Below, one piece after another: positions 1 to 12,038 of a DNA stretch of 64,000 nt (position 1 is the stretch's first letter; each line of letters opens with the position of its first letter). The notes under the pieces were generated by a model that saw only the letters and a list, made by a program, of their open reading frames with translations, did no database searches and was not told the origin of the DNA. The stretch covers positions 186,001 to 250,000 of the forward strand of contig JABSSW010000042.1 of assembly GCA_018902385.1 (NCBI GenBank), read 5' to 3'. A program made the translations under genes and the position numbers. The stretch comes from Physcia stellaris (Eukaryota > Ascomycota > Lecanoromycetes > Caliciales > Physciaceae).

Positions 1-1246
1 CGTCCTAGCGATGCATGAATGACTTCAAATAAGAAGCGCCGCAGGCCGGCTCTGTCCGACGTACCACCGCTGCGATTAGTAGTAGCTTGGAAATTCATAG
101 CGTTTACCGCATGAGTGACATGACTCGGGTACGAGAAAAGTGATAGGTTTCCGTATGTTTGTTGCTCGGAGTGGATCGCCAATCAGACAGCAGATTCGCT
201 TGGCCGGGAAATCTAGATACTGCATGGTGAGATTGTGGACTAAGTAACAATAAGAGGCTGACCTTCTCGAGCATGAAGCACCTGCATGGAACAAATTCAT
301 GAAGGCGTAAGCCGTGGGCCTGAGAGGGGTGCAAGCATTCTGACATGGCGGCACGATAGCTGCTATCTCGACTGCCACATGGCATTCCTTCAGGATCTGT
401 TTCACGAGTGCAGGATGACAGGAGGTGAGAAGGTGAATCCTTAATCATCTTACCAATCAACAAGTCGAACCCCGCGGCCCCAAGAGCTGAACGAACGGGA
501 CCGCCGAGGGAGGGATCGGGGAGCAAGGATCAGGCACTGGACAGCTTGTCGCTCTAGAGACTAAGATCCCCTAGGTAGCCCCTAGCCTCTACGAGTAGTA
601 GCCCCACCCCCCCGCCAAGTAGTCTAACCCCCATGGCACCCCTAAGTTCTAACGCCCGGCTACGTTGACTACCCGCTATCGATGAACCCGCAGAAGGCCA
701 GAACAAGTCTGATTCTGGGGATGTAACACCGGAAGAGGTTCATGGTAACCTCGCCTACATGTACCTTCTTGGCAAGGCCTATCTTCCATTGCCATTGATA
801 TTCTCCACGATCATGATACTTTCGTTTCTATCCGGTATGGGGAAGTCATCAGGAAAAGGTAGCAAGGTACATGTACCTAGAATGATCACTTTATCTCCGC
901 CTCCTTGCAATCCCCGGCCTTCAGCTCGACTGTGCCTCTTCATCTAGAATCGCAGCCTCGAGCATTCATATTGGCCCCCAATTCCCACGTGTACTCGAAA
1001 CAAAGAGACGTCTACCCCACCATCGTCACTAACGTTACACTCACTCTCCATCACCCTCACCATCACGCATACTCGGCGACAAGAGGTAGACCGCTCTTTG
1101 ACAGCCCTCGTGATAAAAGGATCTCTTCTCCTCGATCTTTACTTTCAAGCCCTCGTTCCACCGCATTCCACATCCAGACGCTGCTTGATGTGATCAAGCC
1201 TTCCTTCCATATCAAGACGCTGCCCAGGGTGACCAACTGATTAGAC
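1..1246. other. Upstream region without a recognisable gene
   Basis: I see no gene here. Short open frames exist on both strands but overlap each other, lack introns that would join them, and show no family motif. The last few hundred bases before 1247 are C/T-rich and probably hold the promoter and 5' leader of the bZIP gene; this is inferred from position only. Confidence 0.4.
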
Positions 1247-2350
1247 ATGGATTACTCATACTTCTCTACCACCGAACCTTACGGTTTTTACAACCTCCCT
1301 CAGAAGCCCGGTCACCCGTATACCCCTCAAGATGATTTCTCCGGTAATCCTATCGTAAGCAACTTTCACTCTCTTTGCGTCTTCCGCTAATTCTGCTAGG
1401 ATACATATGCCGACCCTACAGCCTTCCAGAGCTTCGATCAATCATTTTCCTTCCAAAATCCGCTCCTCCCACAAGCCGCACCTCAGCAGCCCCAATCCCC
1501 ACCCAATTCCCTCCACAGACCCTCTCTGCCAACATCCATGTCTCAAGATATCACGCCAGATCTAGGCTTGGACATGGAAGGTTACGACCAAGGTCAAGGC
1601 GCTCGAAGCAGTGACGACGAAAAAGAGGGCAGGACACCAGCACAAAGTAGGAGGAAAGCGCAAAACCGGGCCGCGTACGTTGTCGATCAAACGTAGCACC
1701 TGACCCATCTGACTGTCATCTAGCCAACGTGCATTCCGCGAGCGCAAAGAACGACATGTCAAAGGTATGCAATCCTCACTTTGGCAGCTCCAGTCCCCCC
1801 GCTGACATCTGGGTAAGACCTAGAAATCAAGCTCAACAACCTCACCTCCACCAACGCAAGCATCCTGACTGAAAAAGAGCGCCTCGAGCGCGAAGTCGAG
1901 CGCCTGGCAACCCAGAACGAGATCCTCCGCGCCACGGCCCAAACCTTCCCCACAAGCACCTCGCCTCACCGCCCCGAAAGCCCAGTCTCCGGCCCGCAGG
2001 TCTTCTCCCCGACATCCTTCCTCGCGGCCATGACCGAAGGACACGGTCCCGCCACTGCAGACCATGGAGGCTCGAGCGGTACTGCCAGCGGCAGTCGCTC
2101 TACGCCCGATATATCTCACCGGATCGCCATCTCCCCAACCACAGGCGAGCGGCTGTTGGGTACGGGCCCGACGTGGGATTTGATCCAGGGGCATGAATTG
2201 TATCAGAAGGGGATGGTGGATTTGGCACTGCTGTGTGAGAATCTGAAGGGGAAGGCGATCTGCGATGGCACGGGGCCGGCGTATCCGGAGAGCGCGGTCA
2301 GGAAGGCGGTCGAGGAGAGTGTGAGTGGGGCGGGGGATGAGCTGATTTGA
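1247..2350 (+). CDS. AP-1-like bZIP transcription factor, four exons
   Basis: Nuclear DNA-binding regulator of the fungal AP-1-like bZIP class. Exons are 1247-1354, 1400-1674, 1724-1764 and 1824-2350, joined by short GT-AG introns with matching phases, giving 316 residues. The start is the ATG opening with MDYSYF, an N-terminus I recognise from this family. The basic region lies at about residues 118-142 and contains RRKAQNRAAQRAFRERKERH, followed by a leucine zipper to about residue 177. An intron splits the basic region, as is common in this family. The conserved tail ends in GDELI and includes WDLIQGHELYQKG, typical of these fungal factors. I cannot say which stress or metabolic programme it controls. 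No neighbour is obviously co-regulated. The frame is intact. Confidence 0.9.
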
Positions 2351-3201
2351 GCCGGTGTTTCTGGTTGAGTGGAAAGGGATTTCGGGGGAAGAGAAGGGGG
2401 GAAGGGCTTGGCGAGCTGAGGTGTGTTCATATCGGCGCCTTGGGATGGAGGAAGGTAGCGGCTGGGCGGGACTGGGCAGAATGTACTCGTGGCATATGGG
2501 TGGTTATAACTGCTGCGGGCAGAATGCTTTGCAGGATGGATTCCAGCGATCTGGGGAGATTGTAATCCGGGATCTTATTAGAGCTAAAGCGCCCTGGGTG
2601 CACATGGCGACTCCGGGTCTCAACTAATATCAAATAAAATCAGGGACTTTTTACTCCATTGCATCCCTTGCCGCTCTCCGCTTCTGCAATCTGGTTGGAT
2701 GTAAGGTAGCTGTGATCCCATCTTTGCAAGGGGGCCTGGTGTTCCTTGCCTTAATTTGGCCTATCTCGATTGAATTCCTCTACTCTATCCGCATTGTTTT
2801 AGTATCCAGATCGTGTATGATTAAGTTAGTATATAATCAAATAAAACAAACATCCACAACAAAATATACTCTCCTCACTCCTCATTTCCTTCACAGAAAA
2901 TTTCATTTCCATCCCATCTCCCCCGTAAACAAGAGTAATATGCTGAACACACCATGTCTAATACACGTGACATCAACGAGAAAGGGAAAACTCACAGCAA
3001 TAAAAATGATTTATGTGTTTACAATCATAGACACGTTACTTCCGTGATTCCATTCCATTTCAGATATCAAACTGCCATGATTCTTGCGTTGAGGTCTCTG
3101 GCTTGACCTTTATTTTTTTAGTTGGTTAGCAGTGGTCTCTGAAATCTTGTATCGGTGCTTGTGAGGTCTTGAGAGGGATTGTTCGTTGCAGTTTTCTTGA
3201 C
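2351..3201. other. Intergenic, nothing recognised
   Basis: Probably the 3' end of the bZIP transcript followed by AT-leaning spacer. Open frames here are short and share no motif with known families. Confidence 0.4.
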
Positions 3202-3369
3202 CGGGGTTGTCTGTTGCATCTCTCTCCACTGGGATCGTCTGTTGCACCTATTGTCACGAGGACCGCCTGTTGCATCTCTCGTCACTAGGATTCCTCCCTG
3301 GATCTCTTTTTACAGAGACCGCTCATGGAATCTTTCTCCACCGGGATCACCCGTTGCATCTCTCCCCGC
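3202..3369 (+). repeat. 28-bp minisatellite, six degenerate units
   Basis: Six consecutive 28-base units begin at 3202, 3230, 3258, 3286, 3314 and 3342. The core of most units reads CTGTTGCATCTCT or a variant, and units end in CAC or TAC. Units 4 and 5 are the most diverged. 28 is not a multiple of three, so a coding repeat is unlikely. The array lies just left of the MITE-like element. Confidence 0.75.
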
Positions 3370-3391
3370 CCACGCACAAGCGACGACAGAC

Positions 3392-3938
3392 AAGGCGCCC
3401 AATAGTGCACTAAACTACTTGCACTATCGGTGCACCACGGTTTCGAGCCCGAATAGTGCGTATAGTTTGGACCATTTATCGCACCATACTAATTAGTATA
3501 GTACAATAAAAAGGTGGTAGTTTTGGTGCGTACTAATAGTATGTGTGGTGCAACTGTTCAACTCTACGAAATGTTCGGATGCTTCAACCCTGAGAATATT
3601 ACCAGAAATTTGAGTGATAAAATACAAAACATCAGCTAGCGTACATCACCAGATTTTTTGTTAGTGATGTTGCAATAAATTACACAGATTTTTGGTATTT
3701 TTCATAAGTTTCAGCCTCAAGATCCTGTATTTTTCTCGGATAATCGAAACTCCGAGCAAGATCAGCATTAGGGTTGATAACCCTACGTACTATACGTACT
3801 ATCGGTGCACTACTGGTGCACCACCAAATTTCGTAGTATAGTATAGTATTGGGCTCCTGTGGAGTAGTACACCTCAAAATTCGGTAGTATAGTATGGTAT
3901 GAGGCCTGTGGTGCACTACTCGCACCATTGGGCGCCTT
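3392..3938. mobile_element. MITE-like element, 547 bp, with TIRs and 10-bp target duplication
   Basis: The left end reads AAGGCGCCCAATAGTGC, and the right end is its reverse complement with one mismatch (AAGGCGCCCAATGGTGC). The element is flanked by identical 10-base sequences GACGACAGAC at 3382-3391 and 3939-3948. Subterminal GGTGCACCAC-type motifs recur near both ends. It has no coding capacity, so it is a non-autonomous DNA transposon. A target duplication of 9-11 bp is characteristic of the Mutator (MULE) superfamily, so I assign it there tentatively. The perfect target duplication suggests fairly recent insertion. Confidence 0.82.
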
Positions 3939-4244
3939 GACGACAGACTCGCCTTCGAGTTTCTCTGGACAATCAACCAAATCAACACCAATTTGTCTGA
4001 GAATCTGCACGGTGATGCAACGGGCACCGGTATAAGTGTGGGACATCTTTTAGCCTTGGGGTGTTATCGCATGTTGCACCTCACATCTATTACTTTATTT
4101 TCGGGGCATCTCTTTCCAATGGCCTTGGCGGCTCGGTAGCTTTCCGCGGACCCTTACCCACACAAGGAGATGATGGACATGTCTCATGCTTAAAGCACTA
4201 TAAAGCTTAATAAGACGTTGTGGAGTACAAGGAACTGAAATTGG

Positions 4245-4390
4245 TCCGAATTGGTGTTCGTTTTCTCCTTATTCCCCCGTTGAGCCTTTATGCGGTATAC
4301 TAAAATAGTGTCCAGGTAGGGGTTAACATCGTCCGCTTTCACTAGTGCTAGCGAGCCGGACAGCCCCGGGTTCGATTCCCGGATTCGGAA
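4245..4390 (+). tRNA. tRNA-Glu (anticodon UUC) with anticodon-loop intron and a D-loop insertion
   Basis: The acceptor stem pairs perfectly: TCCGAAT at 4245-4251 with ATTCGGA at 4383-4389. The T arm has a 5-bp stem around TTCGATT (4366-4382), and the B box GGTTCGATTCC is perfect. The anticodon stem is GTCCG (4331-4335) with CGGAC (4357-4361), and TTC sits at 4338-4340. A 14-nt intron occupies 4342-4355, at the usual 37/38 position. The D stem GTGT (4254-4257) pairs with ACAT (4326-4329). Between them, about 60 extra bases (4258-4317) precede a normal D-loop sequence (4318-4325). The D-loop insertion is atypical and splits the A box. Alternatively the gene is a disrupted pseudogene. Confidence 0.7.
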
Positions 4391-4394
4391 AATC

Positions 4395-4400
4395 TTTTTT
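4395..4400 (+). terminator. RNA polymerase III terminator of the tRNA-Glu gene
   Basis: A run of six T on the coding strand begins five bases after the discriminator position, followed by longer T runs at 4405-4413 and 4421-4425. This is the normal Pol III stop signal. Confidence 0.75.
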
Positions 4401-5739
4401 GGGATTTTTTTTTGGGGATTTTTTTGGATGGGGATGGAGAGAAGGGGGAAGAGGACAATGATGCGATACAAATATGATAGAGAGATGAGAGATTAGAGAA
4501 TACAATCTTCTGTTGCTCGTGAGATTGTCGTCAGTAATTTCTTGATTTTTCCAAGATTTTTTCTACTTTTCTCGTCTTTGAAGTCGATCAGCTTGAAAAC
4601 GAATCGTGAGTCTCTTTACTCTAATTATTTCAAGCATTATACCTCGTGTTTGAGGTGGCAGCTAACTGAGAACTAAGTACAGCATCGCTTCTAGAGCGTT
4701 TCGCTGCCGAAAACTCGTGGTCGTGAAACCTGAAGTGCAGAGTGTACGGGTATGGAATTATTTGACGATGAAGAACAGAGCGTCTATTGAGCATGCTGAT
4801 ATGGCTGGAAAAATTGCGACTTGATGATGGGGAGTCCGGGAAGGGACAAGTATGGAAGTGAAGGAAGTATGCGAGAGGCTGATCAGAGTGGGAGGCGCTG
4901 CGTCAATCAAAGGGAATCGATGCCCGCTGAGATTGCGAGGATAGATGTGTCTTAAGGATATCTGACGGTCAAGTCGTACAGCAAAATCCTTGAGGATTTC
5001 TTTTATGGGTCAATGCTGTGGACGTCTTCTCGTATTTGGAAGGTATGACTTTCTTTCCAAGATCCATTAACATCATGCCAACCACGTCCTTGTGCCAAAA
5101 TCTCTCTCCATGTCCATTGCTGAATTGGGAGCTCTTTATCCTGCTCACGTTCTTCATCAACAAGCACGATGGTTTCGAGGAATCGATTGGAGGCTGGGTA
5201 ACAATTCAACAGTGACATTACAGGCGGTTAACATTATTGCAACTGCCTGTATCGAAGTCTCGACACAACTCTCATTGCATCGACTGGTCGCGGAGCGGCA
5301 TAATATTCTGGTTAGCTTCCTCGTCGTGGGCAAGCTCTCGGCTCCCTTCATCCTTGAAAAACCTCTTGGGGCTCACCTTGGCTGACGTGATAGTGCTCCT
5401 CTCGTTCCACCTGTGAGAGGTCACTTCGACAGATTTAGTCTCTCTGAGGTGATCCTTCGTGGGACACGAAGTTGTGGTGGTAAGGAGGTACCTAAGAGAT
5501 ATGCCCGCGCCAATACAATTCACCTCGCGAAGGGGAGGAGCATGCGCAAGAATGTGATGCAGCATGGTCGCGCTTATGTTCGCCAGTACCTACGAGAGTA
5601 CAGTACAGCTTCTGCGCAGTCTTACTACAGGTTTGACCGGTTCGATCGTCTTATCTCCTTTCTGCATCCTTACTTAATCTCTTTGCTCAGTCTATTGTAG
5701 TCATTCCAACCGCGCCGAACGCGATTTGCTTTGCTCAAG
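4401..5739. other. Intergenic, nothing recognised
   Basis: Several overlapping open frames of 60-100 codons occur on both strands between 4970 and 5700. None has a recognisable domain or plausible splice partners. A decayed gene is possible but I cannot name it. Confidence 0.35.
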
Positions 5740-6880
5740 ATGCAAACTCATTTCCTGCTGTTCTGGTACACCATCCGCATGTTCGTCTTGCCCATCAATT
5801 GCGCAACGATAACTCCAAGCTCTGCGTCTCTGAAGCCACCACTTCTCGATATCCTTTACAATAGCACCTTTGGAGGCCACATTGACTCTCGCTTCTCCCT
5901 TCAATCACACTACAGCACCACGCGACTGCCCGCCACCGCGATCCTGATGAACACCCTCACCCTGCTCGCCGAAGCGGCTGATCTCGATTTCCATGATGCG
6001 TTCGATTTCAATCGTCATGCCAAATTCGAAGACTACCCTAGCGTTAACATCGGTAGGTCTTGACGCGCTATCTTTTTTTGCTTTGGGTGAAGTTGATCTT
6101 GAAATTATGGAACAAAGGCCCAGTATCTGAAGATTCAATGCAGGAAATGGGCGAACTTTCTAGGCTTTCAGCGTGGTTTTGTGCACGTTTACTGATATGG
6201 TAGGATCGTGGCTAGACTTCCAAACCGCCCGAGCGAAACAGAAAATCGAAAACGCGTTCCTGGTCTGGGGGCTATATCTAGCGGCAGAGGAAATGATCTT
6301 GGACAACAGATTCCTCGTGAGCGAATTCGATTTCGTATGGAAATCCAGGATCATCGCGCGGCTGCGGTACGAAAAGCCGGTTCAGATATCAAGTGAAGAA
6401 GACGAACAGATTGCGCACGAGCTGGATCCTATGCCTGCTTCCCCGACTCTGGATATGGAGACCCACCCCTTCAGCATCAGCACGCCGAACCACTCAGCAT
6501 CTCCAGGTGCAATGTCCTCGAGTCTCGCCATCCAGCCCTCCTCCAACCACGTCCCCCTGACCACCACCCTCACGCTAAACCTGAAATACCTCCCCAACGC
6601 GCACGATATCCCCATCTGGGCCCTCTTCATGACCATATTCGCCACCCTGCGCGAGAACGCCGAATACCCATCCTCGGCGCGCGTTCTAGGCCTACCGCTC
6701 TCCTTCAGCGCCAACGGCTTCGATGCTGTGTTGGAGATTATGCGCCCTGATGGCCCGGGGCCGCCGTTTCTCGAGCGCTGGGTTGTTAATCATATGGTGA
6801 GGCTGCTGCCGGTGTTTATGTTTAGGCATGGGAGGTTTGGGGAGGTGGAGTTTGGGATTGAGAGGGGGGGGAGGGAGTAA
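5740..6880 (+). CDS. Putative secreted hypothetical protein, two exons
   Basis: Exons 5740-6052 and 6204-6880 give 329 residues. The intron (GTAGGT...TAG, 151 nt) is the only one in the interval that keeps the frame; other nearby acceptors run into stops. The start is the ATG opening MQTHFLLFWY, which gives a hydrophobic N-terminus of about 22 residues that looks like a signal peptide. The mature part contains TITPSSASLKPPLLDILYN and a downstream LMNTLTLLAEAADLDF segment. A low-complexity Ser/Pro/Thr stretch lies in the middle. I recognise the general type, a lineage-common uncharacterised ascomycete secreted protein, but no biochemical function. The extreme C-terminus is uncertain because a GTAAGT donor overlaps the stop. 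Confidence 0.65.
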
Positions 6881-9800
6881 GTTCTCCTTTTTTTTTCCTT
6901 TGTCTTTTTTGATGAGGTGTTGCCTGGTTTGGAGGTTGAGACTGGATTCGGGGTTCGGATTGGGAAGGCTAATTAGGCGTTGGTGTAGGCTTGGGAAGGG
7001 ACGCCTTGTCAGGTCTGGGCACGGCGCTCGAGGTACCGTCGACTGATATGTTTGGTTGTGTGTGCTGGAAAATAGATGTTGTGTGGTTTTTTTAGCTTTT
7101 CCGTATCTCTCCAAATCGCAAGAGCGAGCCCCAGCCCAGACTTATGACCACGACGCCGAGACTGCCTTCTGCCTTCATTATCCCCGCTATATATTCCTCA
7201 ACATATACCCAGAGAGAGCTACAGCCTCTTCGCGGTCGGTAGCATCTGCACGGGTGGTGAACACTATTGAGTGCTACATGCGGACTAAGTCTACTTGACT
7301 TTTGGAAGAAGGCGTTTACATAGCTAACAGCTCGAACACCCTTTCCGAGAAATTCGAGTCTTTGAACCATCGATAGGTGGTAGATTAGAGGACGATCTCC
7401 TACATTGGTTTCCTGAGCTCGGCATTCTGTCTATGGCATTCGTGAACACGTCACGAGGTGGTGGGGGTATCGAATTGCAGAGAAGGAGTCGCAAATGCGC
7501 GAACTGGAAAATTTGGCAGGAGACGAGCTGGCGTAGGTGTGAATTAATTTGGGAAGTTAGGTGAGGGGTGAGAAGGCTAGCTGGTGTCATGAGCGTTTCT
7601 GGGGGCAACGATGTGCACTACTCTTGCGCTTGGATAACTGAGATAATTTGGATGTAGAACTGGGTGACCGGGCAACCAATTAGAGGTCGCCAAAAGCTTA
7701 GTCATTAGTACGCACTTCAATGACATTAGATGCTAAAAACGTGTAAATTAGCACTAGATAGAACATCATGCAATCAATGATTTACGACTCCATGCAGTCT
7801 TACATTGGATTTCATGTACGGTGTTGTGGACTCGTTCACGACTAGTCGCTAGATATTGCTGGAAGATTTCGTTCCGGGGTCTCGTGTATTGAAAAGCTCA
7901 TTGCTCACGCATGCTAGATTAGAGGATTCTCTCGAAGGCGCGGTCGCCGTCGTCACCGAGATGGCGTATCAGGCATCAACACCATGCCTCCTATATCTGT
8001 CACCAGTCGAGGAAAGGTGATTCGACGGATCCGGCATAACCTCCGCTGCGACGTTTTAATACTTAGAACGATCCACAGCCCATTCGCCACTTTCCACGGG
8101 TGTTCGATATCGCTAGATGAATTTTCCATTTCGTCGGCTCGGATTTGCTCTTAGGCAATCGCTTGGAGGTATGGGATCTGTGAACGGACGCCAGAAACAG
8201 CATCCGGTCCACGAGGAGACGGTTGGATTCCAATCAGCTTGCGGGACTGGGACTGCGATACTCGAGTTGAAGACGCTGTAGCTAGCATTATCTGCTTGTC
8301 ATCCTGGTCTGGCTATTTCTCGGGGTGGGCTTTCTCTCGCGCAGTAAGTGACTGGAAACGTGGATATGCGCTCCCAAACTGTGAACACTTGGAGGGGGTC
8401 ATTGGTTCTTGGGTGGAATCAATCCAGACATAAAGTGTGTTCGGGAAGAATAAATCTTGCCTGGGATCTTGTGCGCCAGAGTGTACGACTTGAGATGAAC
8501 TCACTGCTTCTGCACTGTCAGGAAATTAGATATGCTTTTCCACAACGTAAGTAAGTCTAGCTTCCACCTGTTCTGCTTCTTTTCCTTGGAGGTGACATCA
8601 CGCAATACCTGGATTCCCCAAAATGGATTCTCTGTTCCCGTTCTCTATGTTTTTGAAGCATATAGTGTGCTAGGGATGCTGGCCAAAGACGAGGTGGTGT
8701 TGAAGAAAGCTTGGGGTGCTATTGATTCGTCTAGGCTAGACATGGGTGCTAATGCAGAAATGACGAAACGAAAGGGCTTGAAGAAGTTGATCTTTTAGTT
8801 AAATAGAAGGTCGATGTCTCATTCTTTTCATTTCTCAGTTTTCGTCTTTTCTTTGTTCGTTCATTCATTTCTGGTTTTGATTTTTCTTCGACGTATGCAT
8901 CGTCTAATGAGACTTCGTTTCTTCTTTTCGCTTCGTACTTTAATTGCAGAAAAAAGAGAGCGGTCAGGCTTTGAAAGCTGCTCTGCTGGGCTGTTTCGCT
9001 CATGTTGGAAGCTTACAGATCGGTCAGGCTCAAACTACCAAGACTTATGTACATAGCAATGAAGGAAGTACGCAGCATTAGCTGAACCCCAATATCTATG
9101 CAAAAAAGCACTAAGGATCGTACAAAGAGTCGATGATGCAACGAATGTTATTCATCAATTGAGACGTGATATTTGCATGTAGATATCGCTAGACGAGCTC
9201 ACGGTTGTAGCCGAGATGGATCTGAAAGCTTCTCTAAAGATAAATTGAGATTCGACTCACAATTTCCTGGCAACCGCCAACATAATTTCCGGCTGCACGA
9301 AGGACCCTTGACACATCTCTCCATGCAATTTCTCAAGCACAATTTTGAGCTCCATCGCTTCTAATCGCTCCGCCTTGATCATCGCATCTTCATACGTAAG
9401 CAGGAAGCCGATGTTCCAAGCCGCTCGGTCCGCGAAGTCGATCCGAGCGCGGTCGTAGATCACGGATTCAAAGTCATTGCTAGAGAGAATCGACGGAAGC
9501 TCGGATATGCAGCTAATTTTGATCTCATGTCAGTAAGTATGATCATACTATGAATCCTAAAAGTTAGATTCTGGCGATCATCGAAGGAGATGGAGCAGGG
9601 GTCGGAGGGATCAGACTGCTTACTTCGTTGATTTTGCGATTTCGGGCGATTGCATGAAATTGAGCATTTTCTGCGTCGCACTTGCGTTACCGGAGGCAAG
9701 CGCGTTCGCATCTATGGAGGCTGATGAGGGGTCGGTTTCATTCCATTGGATGTATCCTCCGGGCTCTGGTGACGTCAGCGACAGTTGAATGGAATAAAGA

Positions 9801-10445
9801 TCAAAGGGCTATTCATCAGATGAAGCACGTACTCAGCAATTTCATCACATTCCGGATCAGGGGCCGGGATTGTTGTCGTAAACAATTGTGATAAGCTTTT
9901 GGATGTGTACAATCTCAAACTTTCCAAGCAAGTCTGGTGGAAAAGTTTGAGAGATGTCCTGCACGGGCATCGATATGTTCTTGGGCAGCCGTTCGTTAGG
10001 CGGATATTGCGCCGAAGATATGTCGAAACCATCGAATATAGCGATTAATATCGCTCGGGAGGCTTCGATTGGTCAGACACTCTGATGATGTTGGCCATGA
10101 AATCTTGGTCCTTTGACGGTGCGATCGCGAGGCTTGCCCTGTGCGTGTCCCAATAGCTGCTATTCTAGCTGCCTCCGCATTTAGTCGTACGCTCGGACGG
10201 GGAAGGAATCTATAATATTGTTTGAGTATTTTGTGCTGTTCATTAACTCTAGAAGATGCATTAGTGTTTGTCGCATTCGTACTCCCCATACACATTACTC
10301 GGCAGATGCTGGTATATATGGTCTGAGAACGTAGTCATTAGTCTGGCGCTGAAGCGAAAATGAAGGTTTCGTGCAACGAGCCAGGTGATAGACCTCGGGA
10401 CTAAGATATGAGGTTATATGGAGGCCACGATCCGTGCAGCGACAA
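6881..10445. other. Long intergenic stretch; one possible gene relic
   Basis: No intact gene found in about 3.5 kb. On the minus strand, about 9257-9510 stays open for over 80 codons with gene-like composition (it includes RARIDFADRAAWNIGFLLTY). It has no good start, no recognised domain and no joinable upstream exon, so it may be the tail of a dead gene. The other open frames look random. Confidence 0.35.
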
Positions 10446-11200
10446 GCTCAGCATGTACACTTACCTGCATTGATACTAGTGCTCTAAGTGATGTTGAAGG
10501 TCCTGAATCTTATCGGAATGTCCCTGGTGAGCTATGCTGTCCATGCTGGATTTGGCCGACGCATGAGCTCCTTGCCTCCTACGAAAGTCGTTTCGGCTCT
10601 CAGATGGAGCCTGATCTCCCAGATGCCAATAGTACTCGCCCTTCAAATCGCCAGAATATCTATCGCGATTTTTCTGCTCCGCATATTCTCGAAAAATGTA
10701 TTACTACGACGGTTTCTCTATGTCATGAAAACAATCCATGCGATAGCGGCAGTTGTGGCTTTGAATGTCCCAGTGCTCTCAATGCAGACCCGCAAGACTG
10801 TTATGGGACAAGAGTGTAAATGGGACATGTTTATATCCAACGATCGAGAGAGACCTTTAGGTGCTAAGCTCTTGTAAAAGCGGTTGAACCCCCTTTCGAA
10901 TCATGATTATATGTCTGCTGGAGCATTTTAGCAAAGCTACCTTTACCGATCTTATATTCGCCGGTTCTTCAATGTACATTGTGTGGAGTCTTCAGATGAA
11001 ATTGACACGAAGACTTGACCTCGCATTCTTGCTTGGTTTATGCTTGGTGTATGTCCTTCTCGAATACCATTCGGCTGCTCATCCGACATCTTTAGCGCCT
11101 TGATAGCCACTATTGTTGCTGCTGTCGAACTATATGTACTCTCGTCTAGCGCCGATGTGACATTTGAGGACCTGGCGGCTGTGGCAAGGTTACCATGCTG
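10446..11200 (+). pseudogene. Decayed rhodopsin-domain (PTH11-like) integral membrane protein
   Basis: Family members are seven-TM fungal plasma-membrane proteins of unknown ligand. Three colinear pieces remain in different frames. The first, about 10515-10700, includes GFGRRMSSLPP and SLISQMPIVLALQIARISI. The second, about 10930-11040, includes DLIFAGSSMYIVWSLQMKLT. The third, about 11090-11185, includes ALIATIVAAVELYVLSSSAD. Order and hydrophobicity match helices 3 to 7 of the family. Frame changes and stops between them, and the lack of an N-terminal exon, show the gene is broken. Base composition is normal, so the decay is not the mutation process seen in the AT-rich blocks. Confidence 0.6.
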
Positions 11201-12038
11201 ATACAGCTTGCTCATTGGCTGTCTGTAAGCTCGTCACCTCGCGGGCTGGACGGCTGTCGGTAATGTTCTCCAGGCTACCTTTTTGCTTGTCCTTGTGAGT
11301 TTGGGCATCCCCAAAAGATGAGATCGACCACTCGGCTGACAGGCGCTGAGCAGAGTGTCGAAATGGTGATAGGGAGGAAAGACTCAATATAGGATAAAAA
11401 AGTACCTCTATTCCATTGGTTTCGTTGACGTTGAACACCGCGTCTGTCCCGTCAGGGGTAACGCTGTATCTCGACGTATTTCTTTCTAGTTGAGGCTTAG
11501 GATATAACGTTATTAACTTACAAGCATATCTAGCCCTCCTGTGTTTTAGTATTGGGCAACAGGATCCTTATGATGATGCGTCTCTTTACTTCAGAGGACC
11601 AGTTTCCGACCGGGAGTCCTGGTTGGAAAGACCTTTCTCACCTCAGACTGTCCGCAAACAATATCCGCACACAAGCCTAAAGAATGGGTACGCCATGCAT
11701 ATGAGGGCGGTTCTTTGCTGGAATGCGTAGCAGCAGTGGTGCTATCCGATCAATAGCGCCTGCTCTTCTAAGTAAGATGGCATTTTCAAACTCCGACGTC
11801 CCATCCTACCAGCCTGGTTATGCCTCATCGGCTCCAGAACGCCGATTTAGGAGATTGGTACTGATACTTTGGAAGCGCCGATATACAGCATGAGTTCGGC
11901 AAGTTAGCAACTATGTTCGGCAGAGTGGACCGCCTTCGTTGACAGTCACCTTCAGTCTAGATAGATAGTAAGCTATGATCCGAATGTACGTGAGACTCGA
12001 TACGATCCCTCAACCCCACAAAGCCTTCATGCAGCCGC
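11201..12038. other. Intergenic, nothing recognised
   Basis: Downstream spacer of the minus-strand P450 gene. No supported gene on either strand. Confidence 0.4.

Noticed and set aside
104-526. 140-codon minus-strand frame at the window start
   Set aside because: No domain, no splice partner and overlapping frames in other phases. Not supported as a gene.
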